Source: an uncultured Eubacterium sp.
Lineage (GTDB): Bacteria; Bacillota; Clostridia; Lachnospirales; Lachnospiraceae
Reading direction: 5' to 3'
Length of the DNA stretch: 32,851 nt
Assembly (NCBI GenBank): GCA_947384955.1
Contig: CANDJC010000046.1
Span: 1 to 32,851, forward strand
The notes beneath the pieces were generated by a model. It saw only the letters and a list, made by a program, of their open reading frames with translations. It had not been told where the DNA came from and did no database searches. Below, one piece after another: positions 1 through 6,855 of this stretch; position 1 is the first letter of the stretch, and every line of letters begins with the position of its first letter. The position numbers and the translations under genes are program-made.

Positions 1-85
1 CCGCCTGGTTATAGAGCAGAAAGCTAAGGGATTCTAAACATTCTTCCAATGCCGCAGGAAGACCGGGCAAATCCCCTCTCCCGGC
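1..85. repeat. Right half of a long palindromic element, cut by the window edge
   Basis: This is the 3' half of the palindrome family described at 18595-18835. The core piece (AGCAGAAAGCTAAGGGATTC, 15-34) is followed by the outer arm at 51-85. The left half is outside the window. The 35-base arm is the exact reverse complement of the arm at 32755-32789 at the other end of the window. It belongs to the 'GAGAGGGG' arm subtype, also seen at 19652 and 23513. Confidence 0.85.
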
Positions 86-91
86 TGTTTT

Positions 92-235
92 CTGGCTGGT
101 GTTACATGAGACACTTCGGGTGCTGCACGGATATCCTGGCTGGTGTTACATGAGATATTTTGGGTGCTGTACGGATGTTCTGGCTGGTGTTACATGAGAC
201 ATTTCGGGTGCTGTACGGATATGTTTGAGCGATAG
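92..235 (+). repeat. Three 44-bp tandem units readable as overlapping mini-ORFs (locus i)
   Basis: Units start at 92, 136 and 180 with an exact 44-bp period and no indels. Each contains GGTGTTACATGA, a weak GGTG Shine-Dalgarno a few bases before ATG. The mini-ORFs are 106-153 (MRHFGCCTDILAGVT), 150-197 (MRYFGCCTDVLAGVT) and 194-235 (MRHFGCCTDMFER). Each stop overlaps the next start as ATGA. Differences between units fall at first and third codon positions only. Translation is an inference; the repeat itself is certain. Confidence 0.8.
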
Positions 236-256
236 TTACAGTACGCCTGCCATGTA

Positions 257-285
257 AAAATACAGCAAAGCGTCTGCTGTATTTT
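257..285. terminator. Stem-loop, possible terminator after the 44-bp array
   Basis: A perfect 11-bp stem (257-267 with 275-285) and a 7-base loop. It is A-rich on the 5' side and T-rich on the 3' side, so it could stop transcription from either direction. It lies just after the last mini-ORF, inside locus (i). Confidence 0.45.
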
Positions 286-306
286 ATGTAAAACCTGTGA
301 AAACCA

Positions 307-403
307 GCCGGGTGACGGGAAGATGCAGCGGCTTCCTGTGACATTCCGGAGCCGTCACAGGAAGCCGCTGCATCTTCCCGTCACCCGGCGTCCGAGTGGC
401 CAC
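307..403. repeat. Compact palindromic element with outer boundary motif (right end of locus i)
   Basis: A perfect 36-bp stem (307-342 with 354-389) around an 11-base loop. It has the same outer arm as the long elements ('GTGACGGG' subtype), but the roughly 160-base branched core is missing, as if deleted. On the right it ends in the boundary motif at 389-403 (reverse strand GTGGC-CACT-CGGACG). It points the opposite way to the half element at 1-85, so locus (i) is closed by outward-facing palindromes. Confidence 0.9.
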
Positions 404-433
404 AACATTTCTGACATTTTTTGAAAAAAACAC

Positions 434-462
434 TTGTATTTTTTTTCAGCTTGTGATAGACT
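434..462 (+). promoter_or_regulatory. Sigma-A-type promoter of tRNA-Thr
   Basis: -35 TTGTAT (434-439), 17-bp spacer, -10 TAGACT (457-462). The -10 is preceded by TTGTGA, as in the rplS promoter. It ends about 38 bp before the tRNA, which suits a short 5' leader. Confidence 0.65.
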
Positions 463-500
463 AATGAAGTCGCAAGTGAGGCGGCAGAAAACTTGATAAT

Positions 501-573
501 GCCAATATGGCTCAGCTGGTAGAGCAACGCATTCGTAATGCGTGGGTCGGGGGTTCGAGTCCCCCTATTGGCT
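501..573 (+). tRNA. tRNA-Thr (anticodon CGT)
   Basis: A complete cloverleaf of 73 bases. The acceptor stem is GCCAATA (501-507) with TATTGGC (566-572), and the discriminator is T573. The anticodon stem 527-531 pairs with 539-543 around loop TTCGTAA, placing CGT at 534-536, which reads ACG threonine codons. The T arm contains GGTTCGAGTCC. The CCA end is not encoded. It stands alone. Confidence 0.96.
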
Positions 574-581
574 TTCTTTTT

Positions 582-612
582 ATGAATCCGTAATGGGTTC
601 ATTTATTTTATT
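582..612 (+). terminator. Terminator after tRNA-Thr
   Basis: An 8-bp stem with one G-T wobble (582-589 with 595-602) and a 5-base loop, followed by a T-rich run. It lies 9 bp after the tRNA and just before the next gene's ribosome binding site. Confidence 0.5.
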
Positions 613-627
613 ACACAGGAGGTTTTT

Positions 628-1065
628 ATGAAACCTGCATTACTTGCGAGTACCCTTGAGGAACTGATTCAGGAAACAAAGAAAGGCCGCATAAACTGGC
701 AGATTGAGCTGCAGTCAACGGACGGGCTTTCGGATTCTGTTAAGAACCGGGTGACAGAAGATGATAAAGAATGGATTGTAGACGAATGCTTTATTTCATT
801 TTACTGTAAGCATCATGGCAAAGATTATCTGATGATTACATATGAACATATTAAGCGCCATGACGGACAGGTGCGCTCCGATAACCTGATTTTTATGCCG
901 CCGCTGAACGTCCGTTATTTTGATGTCGGAATTCTTTCTCCTTATATTGTGGATGCGAATGCTGTGCTTCTGGATAAGTTTCATCAGCTGTGGATGCTGG
1001 TTATGGATTCTTATAAGAAGAAGGACGGACATGTTTCGTTTAAAGTTTTTGATCCATATGAATAA
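628..1065 (+). CDS. Hypothetical protein, 145 aa
   Basis: I do not recognise the family. It has a good ribosome binding site (CAGGAGG, 6 bases before ATG). The protein looks soluble, with no signal peptide or membrane segment. It is rich in charged and aromatic residues, and the central part alternates hydrophobic and polar residues like beta strands (SFYCKHHGKDYLMITYEHIK). It is followed after 47 bp by a small gene on the same strand, and both end before the terminator at 1301-1347, so they probably share a transcript. The coding call rests on the ribosome binding site, the length and the clean termination. Confidence 0.75.
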   Translation: MKPALLASTLEELIQETKKGRINWQIELQSTDGLSDSVKNRVTEDDKEWIVDECFISFYCKHHGKDYLMITYEHIKRHDGQVRSDNLIFMPPLNVRYFDVGILSPYIVDANAVLLDKFHQLWMLVMDSYKKKDGHVSFKVFDPYE

Positions 1066-1112
1066 CTGGTATGGGATAAAGCGCTTGCATAAAAGCGGTG
1101 AAGGGGGCTGCT

Positions 1113-1277
1113 GTGAATCATCAGGAATTATGTATTTTGCTGGATTCAATATTAGCGCTGCTTGAAACTGATAATACGGATAAAGCAAAAGAAGTCATTA
1201 AGAATGGCATTAAAAGGATGGAAAGGGGCATGACATCAGGCAGTACAGATTATACGGGCAGCAGGAATAAGGAATAA
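1113..1277 (+). CDS. Small hypothetical protein, 54 aa (GTG start)
   Basis: The GTG start at 1113 has a GGGGG Shine-Dalgarno about 7 bases upstream. The first 40 residues look like a helical hairpin (MNHQELCILLDSILALLETD, then NTDKAKEVIKNGIKRMERG), followed by a short Ser/Gly/Thr-rich tail ending NKE. I do not recognise the function. It lies 47 bp after the preceding gene and 23 bp before a strong terminator, which supports it as the last gene of a two-gene unit. Confidence 0.65.
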   Translation: MNHQELCILLDSILALLETDNTDKAKEVIKNGIKRMERGMTSGSTDYTGSRNKE

Positions 1278-1300
1278 CAGCTGAATGGAAAACGCTGACG

Positions 1301-1347
1301 AAAGGTGCAGGGTCTTATGATTTTAACAAGGCTCTGCACCTTTTTTA
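1301..1347. terminator. Bidirectional intrinsic terminator
   Basis: The stem AAAGGTGCAG(GG).../...GCTCTGCACCTTTTTT has A-runs on one side and T-runs on the other. It separates the convergent 54-codon gene and the AraC regulator gene and can serve both. Confidence 0.85.
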
Positions 1348-1353
1348 TTATGT

Positions 1354-2262
1354 TCATTTTTGCTGCCTGGATAATTTCCGGTATTGCAGCGGAGGTACCT
1401 GAAACTGTTTTTTAAATACCCTGTTAAAATAATAGGGAGAAGAAAAACCGGCAATTTCGCTGATTTCTTCACAGGTAAGGTTCGTGGTTACCAGCAGTTT
1501 TACCGCTTCATTTAACCGAATGGAAGCAAGCGCTTTATTGGGGGTTGTTCCGTATTCCGACAGGAAACAGCGTGCTGCATGGGCAGGGTGGCAGTTTGCA
1601 GCTTCCGCCATATCCTTTAAGGTGATTTTCTGCGGATAGTCAGACTGTAAAAGCTGCATGACAGTATGTGCAATCCGCCTTCCTGAATGATGTTCTTCAT
1701 GGATTACGACATCAGAAAGGATGCTGAGGAATATATTCTGCTGTTTCAGCCTGTTTTCATGCAGGAAAGATTCTTTATTTTTCATAATGCCGTCCTGGTA
1801 CCGGTTAATGCTGTAAGATTCTAAAGACCGGAGGCCTGTATAAATAGAACCGGCAGATTCTTCGCGGATTTTTTGATGTACCGGTATCGTATATATTTCA
1901 AGATTTTCCATGCTGTAATCAAAATCAGGTTTTTCCGTGCGCGGGGCGGCTTTAGCATGAATAGAAGAAGACATTTCAACAGGAGCTGTTGTATAAAAAT
2001 GAAGCCAGTGAAAATAAGTTTCTTCCGTGCACCGTTTATAGGAGCGGTGTGTCTGTGCGGGGGAAAGCAGAAGCGCTTCATGCTGCCTTACTTCATAAAA
2101 TTCTTCGTCCTGTGCCATATACAGACAGCCGTATTCGACAAACAGCATATCAAAAGCCCCAAGCCCGGAACGCTGTGCGTGGCGGTCCCCGGAACGGAAC
2201 AGGGCATCTCCGGAATACAGGAAAAATGGATAAGGCGGCGCGTAAATTGATAAATACTTCAA
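1354..2262 (-). CDS. AraC-family transcriptional regulator with N-terminal cupin-like sensing domain
   Basis: 302 aa. The N-terminal 160 residues form the beta-rich AraC ligand-binding region (EVRQHEALLLSPAQTHRSY around residues 58-76, then FHWLHF). The C-terminal 100 residues carry the two helix-turn-helix motifs: ITLKDMAEAANCHPAHAARC, and TCEEISEIAGFSSPYYFNRV followed by FKKQFQVPPLQYR. The start is TTG at 2262, with GGAGGG 7 bases upstream; no ATG is better placed. It is divergent from the glycosidase gene at 2461, and their promoters abut, so it probably regulates that gene in response to a sugar. The ligand cannot be told from the sequence. Confidence 0.9.
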   Translation of the reverse strand: MKYLSIYAPPYPFFLYSGDALFRSGDRHAQRSGLGAFDMLFVEYGCLYMAQDEEFYEVRQHEALLLSPAQTHRSYKRCTEETYFHWLHFYTTAPVEMSSSIHAKAAPRTEKPDFDYSMENLEIYTIPVHQKIREESAGSIYTGLRSLESYSINRYQDGIMKNKESFLHENRLKQQNIFLSILSDVVIHEEHHSGRRIAHTVMQLLQSDYPQKITLKDMAEAANCHPAHAARCFLSEYGTTPNKALASIRLNEAVKLLVTTNLTCEEISEIAGFSSPYYFNRVFKKQFQVPPLQYRKLSRQQK

Positions 2263-2374
2263 AGGTATCCCTCCAGGAATGTTGAGAAAGTATAAGTAAC
2301 GATATGGAAAAATCAGCAGAACCGGGAAATATATTCTGTATAAATGATAATATTTTACAATTATGCCTGCTGTG

Positions 2375-2403
2375 ATTATACAATAATCAGATTGTTTTGT
2401 CCA
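2375..2403 (-). promoter_or_regulatory. Promoter of the AraC-family regulator
   Basis: On the minus strand, -35 TGGACA (2403-2398), 17-bp spacer, -10 TATAAT (2380-2375). The -35 box directly abuts the -35 box of the divergent promoter at 2404. Confidence 0.7.
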
Positions 2404-2431
2404 TTGTATTTTTGTGCATTGCGATTATAAT
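2404..2431 (+). promoter_or_regulatory. Promoter of the glycosidase gene
   Basis: -35 TTGTAT (2404-2409), 16-bp spacer, -10 TATAAT (2426-2431), 29 bp before the start codon. It is back to back with the regulator promoter, so one bound protein could control both. Confidence 0.7.
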
Positions 2432-2460
2432 TCTGGATATAATCACTGGGAGGTGAAAAG

Positions 2461-3993
2461 ATGCTGGATAACTGGAAAGCATATGTAGAAAAATTTAACC
2501 AAAACGATGAAGAAATCATTATCCAGGCGGTTGCGGATAAGCAGGCGGCAGAATGGATACGCCGTGAAGCGCCATTTTTTGAATGCCCGGATAAGACAAT
2601 GGAAGAGGCTTATTATTTCCGCTGGTGGGTTTTCCGCAAGCATATCAAACAGACAGAGGAAGGGAGGATTATAACGGAATTTCTGCCTGAAGTTCCATGG
2701 GCGGGAGCTTATAATTCCATTAATTGTGCAAACGGCCATCATCTGGCGGAGGCCAGATGGCTGAAAAATGACCGCGGCCTGGCCTGGGAATATGTGAATT
2801 TCTGGCTGCGGGGAAGCGGCAATGAATATTCTTATTCCTCATGGATTGCTGCGGCTGTCTATGAGCTGGCTGTCGCCCGGGGTGATATGGAGCCGGCGGC
2901 CGGGTATCTGGATGATTTTGTAAGATTTTATGAAACGGTTGAAGACAGGCAGCTTACAGAGTATGGACTGTTCTGGTCAGATGATGACAGGGATGCCATG
3001 GAGTGTTCTATCAGCGGAAAAGGGCTGCGGCCTACACTGAACAGCTATATGTATGCAAACGCGGCTGCTATCGCCCGTATTTCCGGCTGGGCCGGCCGGC
3101 CGGAATTGCAGAGGCAGTATCAGGAAAAGGCGGACAGGCTGAAGGAAAAAATATTGTCACTGCTCTGGGACAGGGAGGACCAGTTTTTTAAAGTTATCCC
3201 GCTGGAAGAAAAAAACGCCAGGCCGGCATCCCTTGATTTTTCAGAAATTCCAAAAGAACATAACGTGCGGGAAGAAATCGGATATATTCCGTGGGGAATG
3301 GGAATTTTGGAAAATGACTGTGACGCGGCGTGGAAATATCTGATGGACAGCCATTATTTTAAGACGCCGTACGGCCCGGCAACCGCGGAAAGAAACCACC
3401 CGTATTTTATGAAGCCGGCAGAACATGAATGCCTCTGGAACGGGCCGGTATGGCCGTTTGCGACGACGCAGACCTTAAACAGCATGATCCGCCTTTTGCA
3501 GAATGGTTCTTCAAAATATGTGAACCGGGCAGATTTCCTGGAGCTGTTTGCAGCCTATGCCTGCAGCCACCGGCGGGTGCGGGAAGACGGGGAAACCGTC
3601 AGCTGGCTGGATGAAAATATAGACCCGGATACAGGCGAATGGCTTTCCAGAAAAATTCTGAAGGGATGGAACTGGCGTGAGGATAAAGGAGGTTATGAGA
3701 GAGGGAAAGATTATAACCATTCTGCGTTCTGCGATCTTGTAATCCGCGGAATCTGCGGGGTTCAGATTGCAGAAGGGAATGAGCTTGTCATAGAGCCTCT
3801 GCTTTTAGATGGCGCATGGGATTATTTTATGCTGGAAGACCTGCCTTACCATGGGCACAGCATTACGATAGCGTATGATAAAGACGGCGGCCGTTACGGA
3901 AAAGGGGCTGGTTTGTGGATTGCGGTGGATGGAAAAATGAAAGTGTCCGCGGACAGGATAAAGAGGCTGGCAGTAAATCTGGAGGAAAAATAA
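2461..3993 (+). CDS. Cytoplasmic (alpha/alpha)6-barrel glycoside hydrolase (MGH1-like / GH63-trehalase-like)
   Basis: 510 aa, with no signal peptide, so it acts on imported sugars in the cytoplasm. The sequence has the look of the (alpha/alpha)6 glycosidases related to trehalase and GH63: an aromatic N-terminal helix (YYFRWWVFRKH, about residue 50), EYGLFWSDDDRDAMECSISG (about 161-180), RPTLNSYMYANAAAIARISG (about 184-203), IPWGMGILEND and CLWNGPVWPFATTQTLNSMI (about 325-345). A small beta-rich C-terminal part follows (GHSITIAYDKDGG). The acidic catalytic pair is probably an Asp in the DDDRD region and a Glu in the second half, but I cannot assign it. The ribosome binding site is GGGAGGTG, 6 bases before ATG. 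The context (AraC regulator, YesMN pair, CUT1 importer) supports oligosaccharide breakdown. The substrate is unknown. Confidence 0.85.
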   Translation: MLDNWKAYVEKFNQNDEEIIIQAVADKQAAEWIRREAPFFECPDKTMEEAYYFRWWVFRKHIKQTEEGRIITEFLPEVPWAGAYNSINCANGHHLAEARWLKNDRGLAWEYVNFWLRGSGNEYSYSSWIAAAVYELAVARGDMEPAAGYLDDFVRFYETVEDRQLTEYGLFWSDDDRDAMECSISGKGLRPTLNSYMYANAAAIARISGWAGRPELQRQYQEKADRLKEKILSLLWDREDQFFKVIPLEEKNARPASLDFSEIPKEHNVREEIGYIPWGMGILENDCDAAWKYLMDSHYFKTPYGPATAERNHPYFMKPAEHECLWNGPVWPFATTQTLNSMIRLLQNGSSKYVNRADFLELFAAYACSHRRVREDGETVSWLDENIDPDTGEWLSRKILKGWNWREDKGGYERGKDYNHSAFCDLVIRGICGVQIAEGNELVIEPLLLDGAWDYFMLEDLPYHGHSITIAYDKDGGRYGKGAGLWIAVDGKMKVSADRIKRLAVNLEEK

Positions 3994-4001
3994 TATATAT
4001 T

Positions 4002-4044
4002 AAACTGCTGTGAATTCTGATTACAGGATTTTACAGCAGTTTTT
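4002..4044. terminator. Bidirectional terminator between convergent genes
   Basis: The stem AAACTGCTGT (4002-4011) pairs with ACAGCAGTTT (4033-4042) and is followed by a T run. It lies between the glycosidase gene and the convergent response regulator gene and can serve both. Confidence 0.85.
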
Positions 4045-4068
4045 GTCAGTGCTTTGGCAGACCGTTTC

Positions 4069-4803
4069 TTATTTGCGGGATTCCTCGCTGGAACGGTAAC
4101 TGCCCGGGGACATTCCGGTATTCTTTTTAAATACTTTGCTGAAATAATTTCCATTGCTGAATCCGAGAGAGAATGCAATGTCATCAAGCGTGCGGCCTGT
4201 TTCTGTCAGCAGCCGTTTTGCTTCTTCCAGCTTTCTGTCCATAATATAGGAAAAAAGATTCTGACCGGTTTCTTTTTTGAACAGGCGGGACAGGTGTTCT
4301 TTGCTGATAAAAAATGTGTCAGACAGTTCAGACAGGGAAATATCTGAATGATAATTTTCTTCGATATAAGCTTTGACATTCCGAATTGTCGGATTGCCTT
4401 CTTCTGCGGCAGGTCTGGCTCCAGCTGCCTGCTCCAGCTGCCCTATGGCGCTGGAAATGGCATTGTTTAAATCCTGCGGGTCAATCGGTTTTAGGATATA
4501 ATCAACCACGCCGGATTTTATGGCAGTCCGCATATAGGCAAAGTCGCTGAAGCCGCTGATGACGATCACTTTTCCGGGAACATGCTCTGCCTCCAGATAC
4601 TGCAGAAGGGCTGTTCCGTCCATGACCGGCATTTTCATATCTGTAATAATAAGATCCGGTTTCTCAGCCTGGATGACAGCCAGGGCTTCCTGGGCATTTC
4701 TGGCTTCATATATCTCAGTAATATCAAACATATCCCATTGTCCAAGCATTTTTACCGCGTCTCGGACTAAAGAGACATCATCAATAATCAGTGCTTTGTA
4801 CAT
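4069..4803 (-). CDS. YesN-type response regulator (REC + AraC helix-turn-helix)
   Basis: 244 aa. The receiver domain (1-120) has the acidic pair DD at 8-9, the phosphoacceptor Asp55 in LIITDMKMPVMDG, and Lys105 in YILKPID. A short linker leads to an AraC-type DNA-binding domain (about 145-240), with helices ISLSELSDTFFISKEHLSRL and TLDDIAFSLGFSNGNYFSKV. It overlaps the 3' end of the kinase gene by 23 bp, so the two are translationally coupled. It probably activates the importer operon at 6856 and perhaps the glycosidase gene. Family and partner are clear; the signal is not. Confidence 0.95.
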   Translation of the reverse strand: MYKALIIDDVSLVRDAVKMLGQWDMFDITEIYEARNAQEALAVIQAEKPDLIITDMKMPVMDGTALLQYLEAEHVPGKVIVISGFSDFAYMRTAIKSGVVDYILKPIDPQDLNNAISSAIGQLEQAAGARPAAEEGNPTIRNVKAYIEENYHSDISLSELSDTFFISKEHLSRLFKKETGQNLFSYIMDRKLEEAKRLLTETGRTLDDIAFSLGFSNGNYFSKVFKKNTGMSPGSYRSSEESRK

Positions 4804-6625
4804 TTGAATCCTCCTTTTGAGACAGTCCGGAAGCGTTCGTTTCCGGAAGTATGATGTTTATGGCAGTTCCATGATTGAGCGTGCTGTCAATCGTCAGGGA
4901 AGCGGATTCCCCGTAAATGAGGCGCATCCGGTTTCTGATGTTTCGGATGCCGATGTGTTCTGCAGGGTGCTCTTCTGGTTCCTTTTGCAGCCATTCCTGC
5001 AGCATTTTCAGTGTGGAAGGCGGAATGCCCCTGCCGTCGTCAGATACGGTGACTGACAGTGTCCGTTCGTGCCTGTGTATAGAAATCCATATCGTGCCCT
5101 CCGTGCTGTCGTCCAGTCCGTGCTTGATGGAATTTTCCACAAGAGGCTGCAAAATAAGCACAGGAACAGGCCAGTTTTCGATTCCCTCGTCAATCTGCAG
5201 GTCGGTGTTCAGATGATTGCCCCATAATATTTTCTGGATATACAGATAGTCATTCATATTTTCCAGCTCTTTATACAGCGGGATCAGCGCCTCTGTGGGC
5301 CTGAGCGTGTAGCGGAGTGTTCTCGCAAGGGCGTTTGCCATCAGGTATACGTCTTTCGCGCCTTTTTTCAGTCCAAGCGTTCCCATGGCCTGCAGGGCAT
5401 TGTTGATAAAATGCGGTTTGACCTGCGCCTGCAGCATCTGCAGTTCTGCCGATTTCAGCAGCAATTTGGATTTATACTCCAGATTGATCAGTTCATTGAT
5501 TTTTACGGTCATTTCATGAAATGCCGCGGCAAGCATGCCTATTTCGTCGGTTCCGTAATCGTCTGCATGGATGGAAAGGCAGCCGTTTCCAAAGGCGGTC
5601 ACCTTGGCAGTCAGTGCGTTTAATTTCCGGGTAGCAGTACGCGAAAAGCCAAAGGCCGTCCATATGGCCAGAAACAGAAAAACAGCTGTCAGGATCAGGA
5701 TATCTTTGATTACGTTTGCCATAATTCCCTGTGTCAGTTCATGCAGCGGGATATCTTTCAGCAGATATCTGCCGTCAGACAGGTTCCATAAAAGGATGCG
5801 TGTTTCACTGCCCGTGCGGTAAATGGCATGGCCGGAGTCTTTTGGATTTTTCAGGATGGCCTCAGATGCTTTGGCAGGCAGCGTCTGGTCTGGATAAGAA
5901 ATCAGCATTGCTTCCAGGTCATGGTTAAGAACGGCCAGCCAGGCATTTTCTGTGTTCAGGTTCTGGCAGATGTCAGAAAGGGCATCGGGACTGTATGCGA
6001 TGGAGATCATTCCGACGTAACTGCTGTCCGCAAAATACCGCAGCGCCCGGTTTACGGAGAAAACGGAAGCATCCCGCAGGGTGCCGAAACTGGCATAATT
6101 CACGAAGGAATGCAGGGGTGATACGGTGAAATATCCAGGGGCATCCAGGGTATCCTGATACCAGGGCTCGTTTTCAATTTCAGGGAAGCTGGTATGGCTC
6201 ATATTCTCACGGGAAAAGGAGTAAAGGATGCCAGTGTACGGGTCATAAAAATAGATATATAAAATGGATTTATCCGCATACAGGATATTTTTAATAGTCT
6301 GTTCATTTTCTGCCTGGGAGAGATAATCATCTCTGTGAAAGCGGAGGTTTTGAATGAAAGTATTACTGTTATACAGAGAAAGCGTTGTTTCATTCAGCTG
6401 GTTAAAATAGCGGCTGACGGACTGGTTTACTTCCGCAAGCAGCTGTTCGTTTGACTGTGTATACTGATTTTGCAAAAGGCGCGATGTGCCCAGGTAATAT
6501 ACAGCGCTGGAAAGCAGGATGACTGCTGTTGAGCATATGAACAGAGCCGCCATGATTTTTCTGGAAAAGGATGCGCACAGCCAGGTTTTTATCCTGCGGG
6601 CGCCAGTGATCATAAAAAGCTTCAT
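4781..6625 (-). CDS. YesM-type sensor histidine kinase
   Basis: 614 aa. Membrane segments lie at about 24-44 and 304-324 and flank a 260-residue extracytoplasmic Cache-like sensor region. A HAMP domain follows (about 325-380), then the His_kinase motif LQMLQAQVKPHFINNALQ with phosphoacceptor His405, and an ATPase domain with the N box QPLVENSIKHGL and the G box SDDGRGI. The usual 'NPHFLYN' signature reads KPHFINN here. It is first in its operon, with the response regulator overlapping its end. The divergent importer gene makes a sugar or oligosaccharide the likely stimulus. Confidence 0.95.
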   Translation of the reverse strand: MKLFMITGARRIKTWLCASFSRKIMAALFICSTAVILLSSAVYYLGTSRLLQNQYTQSNEQLLAEVNQSVSRYFNQLNETTLSLYNSNTFIQNLRFHRDDYLSQAENEQTIKNILYADKSILYIYFYDPYTGILYSFSRENMSHTSFPEIENEPWYQDTLDAPGYFTVSPLHSFVNYASFGTLRDASVFSVNRALRYFADSSYVGMISIAYSPDALSDICQNLNTENAWLAVLNHDLEAMLISYPDQTLPAKASEAILKNPKDSGHAIYRTGSETRILLWNLSDGRYLLKDIPLHELTQGIMANVIKDILILTAVFLFLAIWTAFGFSRTATRKLNALTAKVTAFGNGCLSIHADDYGTDEIGMLAAAFHEMTVKINELINLEYKSKLLLKSAELQMLQAQVKPHFINNALQAMGTLGLKKGAKDVYLMANALARTLRYTLRPTEALIPLYKELENMNDYLYIQKILWGNHLNTDLQIDEGIENWPVPVLILQPLVENSIKHGLDDSTEGTIWISIHRHERTLSVTVSDDGRGIPPSTLKMLQEWLQKEPEEHPAEHIGIRNIRNRMRLIYGESASLTIDSTLNHGTAINIILPETNASGLSQKEDSNVQSTDY

Positions 6626-6663
6626 AAGGTGTTTTTCCTGCCTTTCTGTTTGATGTCTGCTTT

Positions 6664-6692
6664 ATTATATATGTAAGTAAGGAATATTACAA
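6664..6692 (-). promoter_or_regulatory. Promoter of the YesM/YesN-type operon
   Basis: On the minus strand, -35 TTGTAA (6692-6687), 17-bp spacer, -10 TATAAT (6669-6664), about 40 bp before the kinase start codon. Confidence 0.7.
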
Positions 6693-6720
6693 TAGATGAA
6701 AATGACGGCCTGGCTTTTAG

Positions 6721-6787
6721 GATATCAATATTTTACCTGTATCAGTCAAGATATCACGGTTACAAATCAGGCGGGATTGGGTAAAAT
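6721..6787 (+). promoter_or_regulatory. Importer promoter with candidate operator repeats
   Basis: -35 TTACAA (6760-6765), 16-bp spacer, -10 TAAAAT (6782-6787). Just upstream are direct repeats GATATCA at 6721-6727 and 6750-6756, with a related GTATCAG at 6739-6745. This placement next to the -35 box suits an activator such as the AraC-type response regulator. The promoter is moderately supported; the operator is a guess from position. Confidence 0.5.
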
Positions 6788-6855
6788 AAAATCATCAAAA
6801 CAAAGCGCAGGGATATCCGGCGCACAGGATTTCACAATTAAGGAGGATTAAAAGT

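Noticed and set aside
102-344. 80-codon minus-strand frame beginning in the palindrome arm at 307-389 (MSQEAAASSRHPAGF...)
   Set aside because: The same start recurs from other palindrome arms (for example 24273, minus strand), but the two arm subtypes differ by one base, which shifts the frame, and the rest does not align. It has no ribosome binding site. It is a by-product of the repeat.
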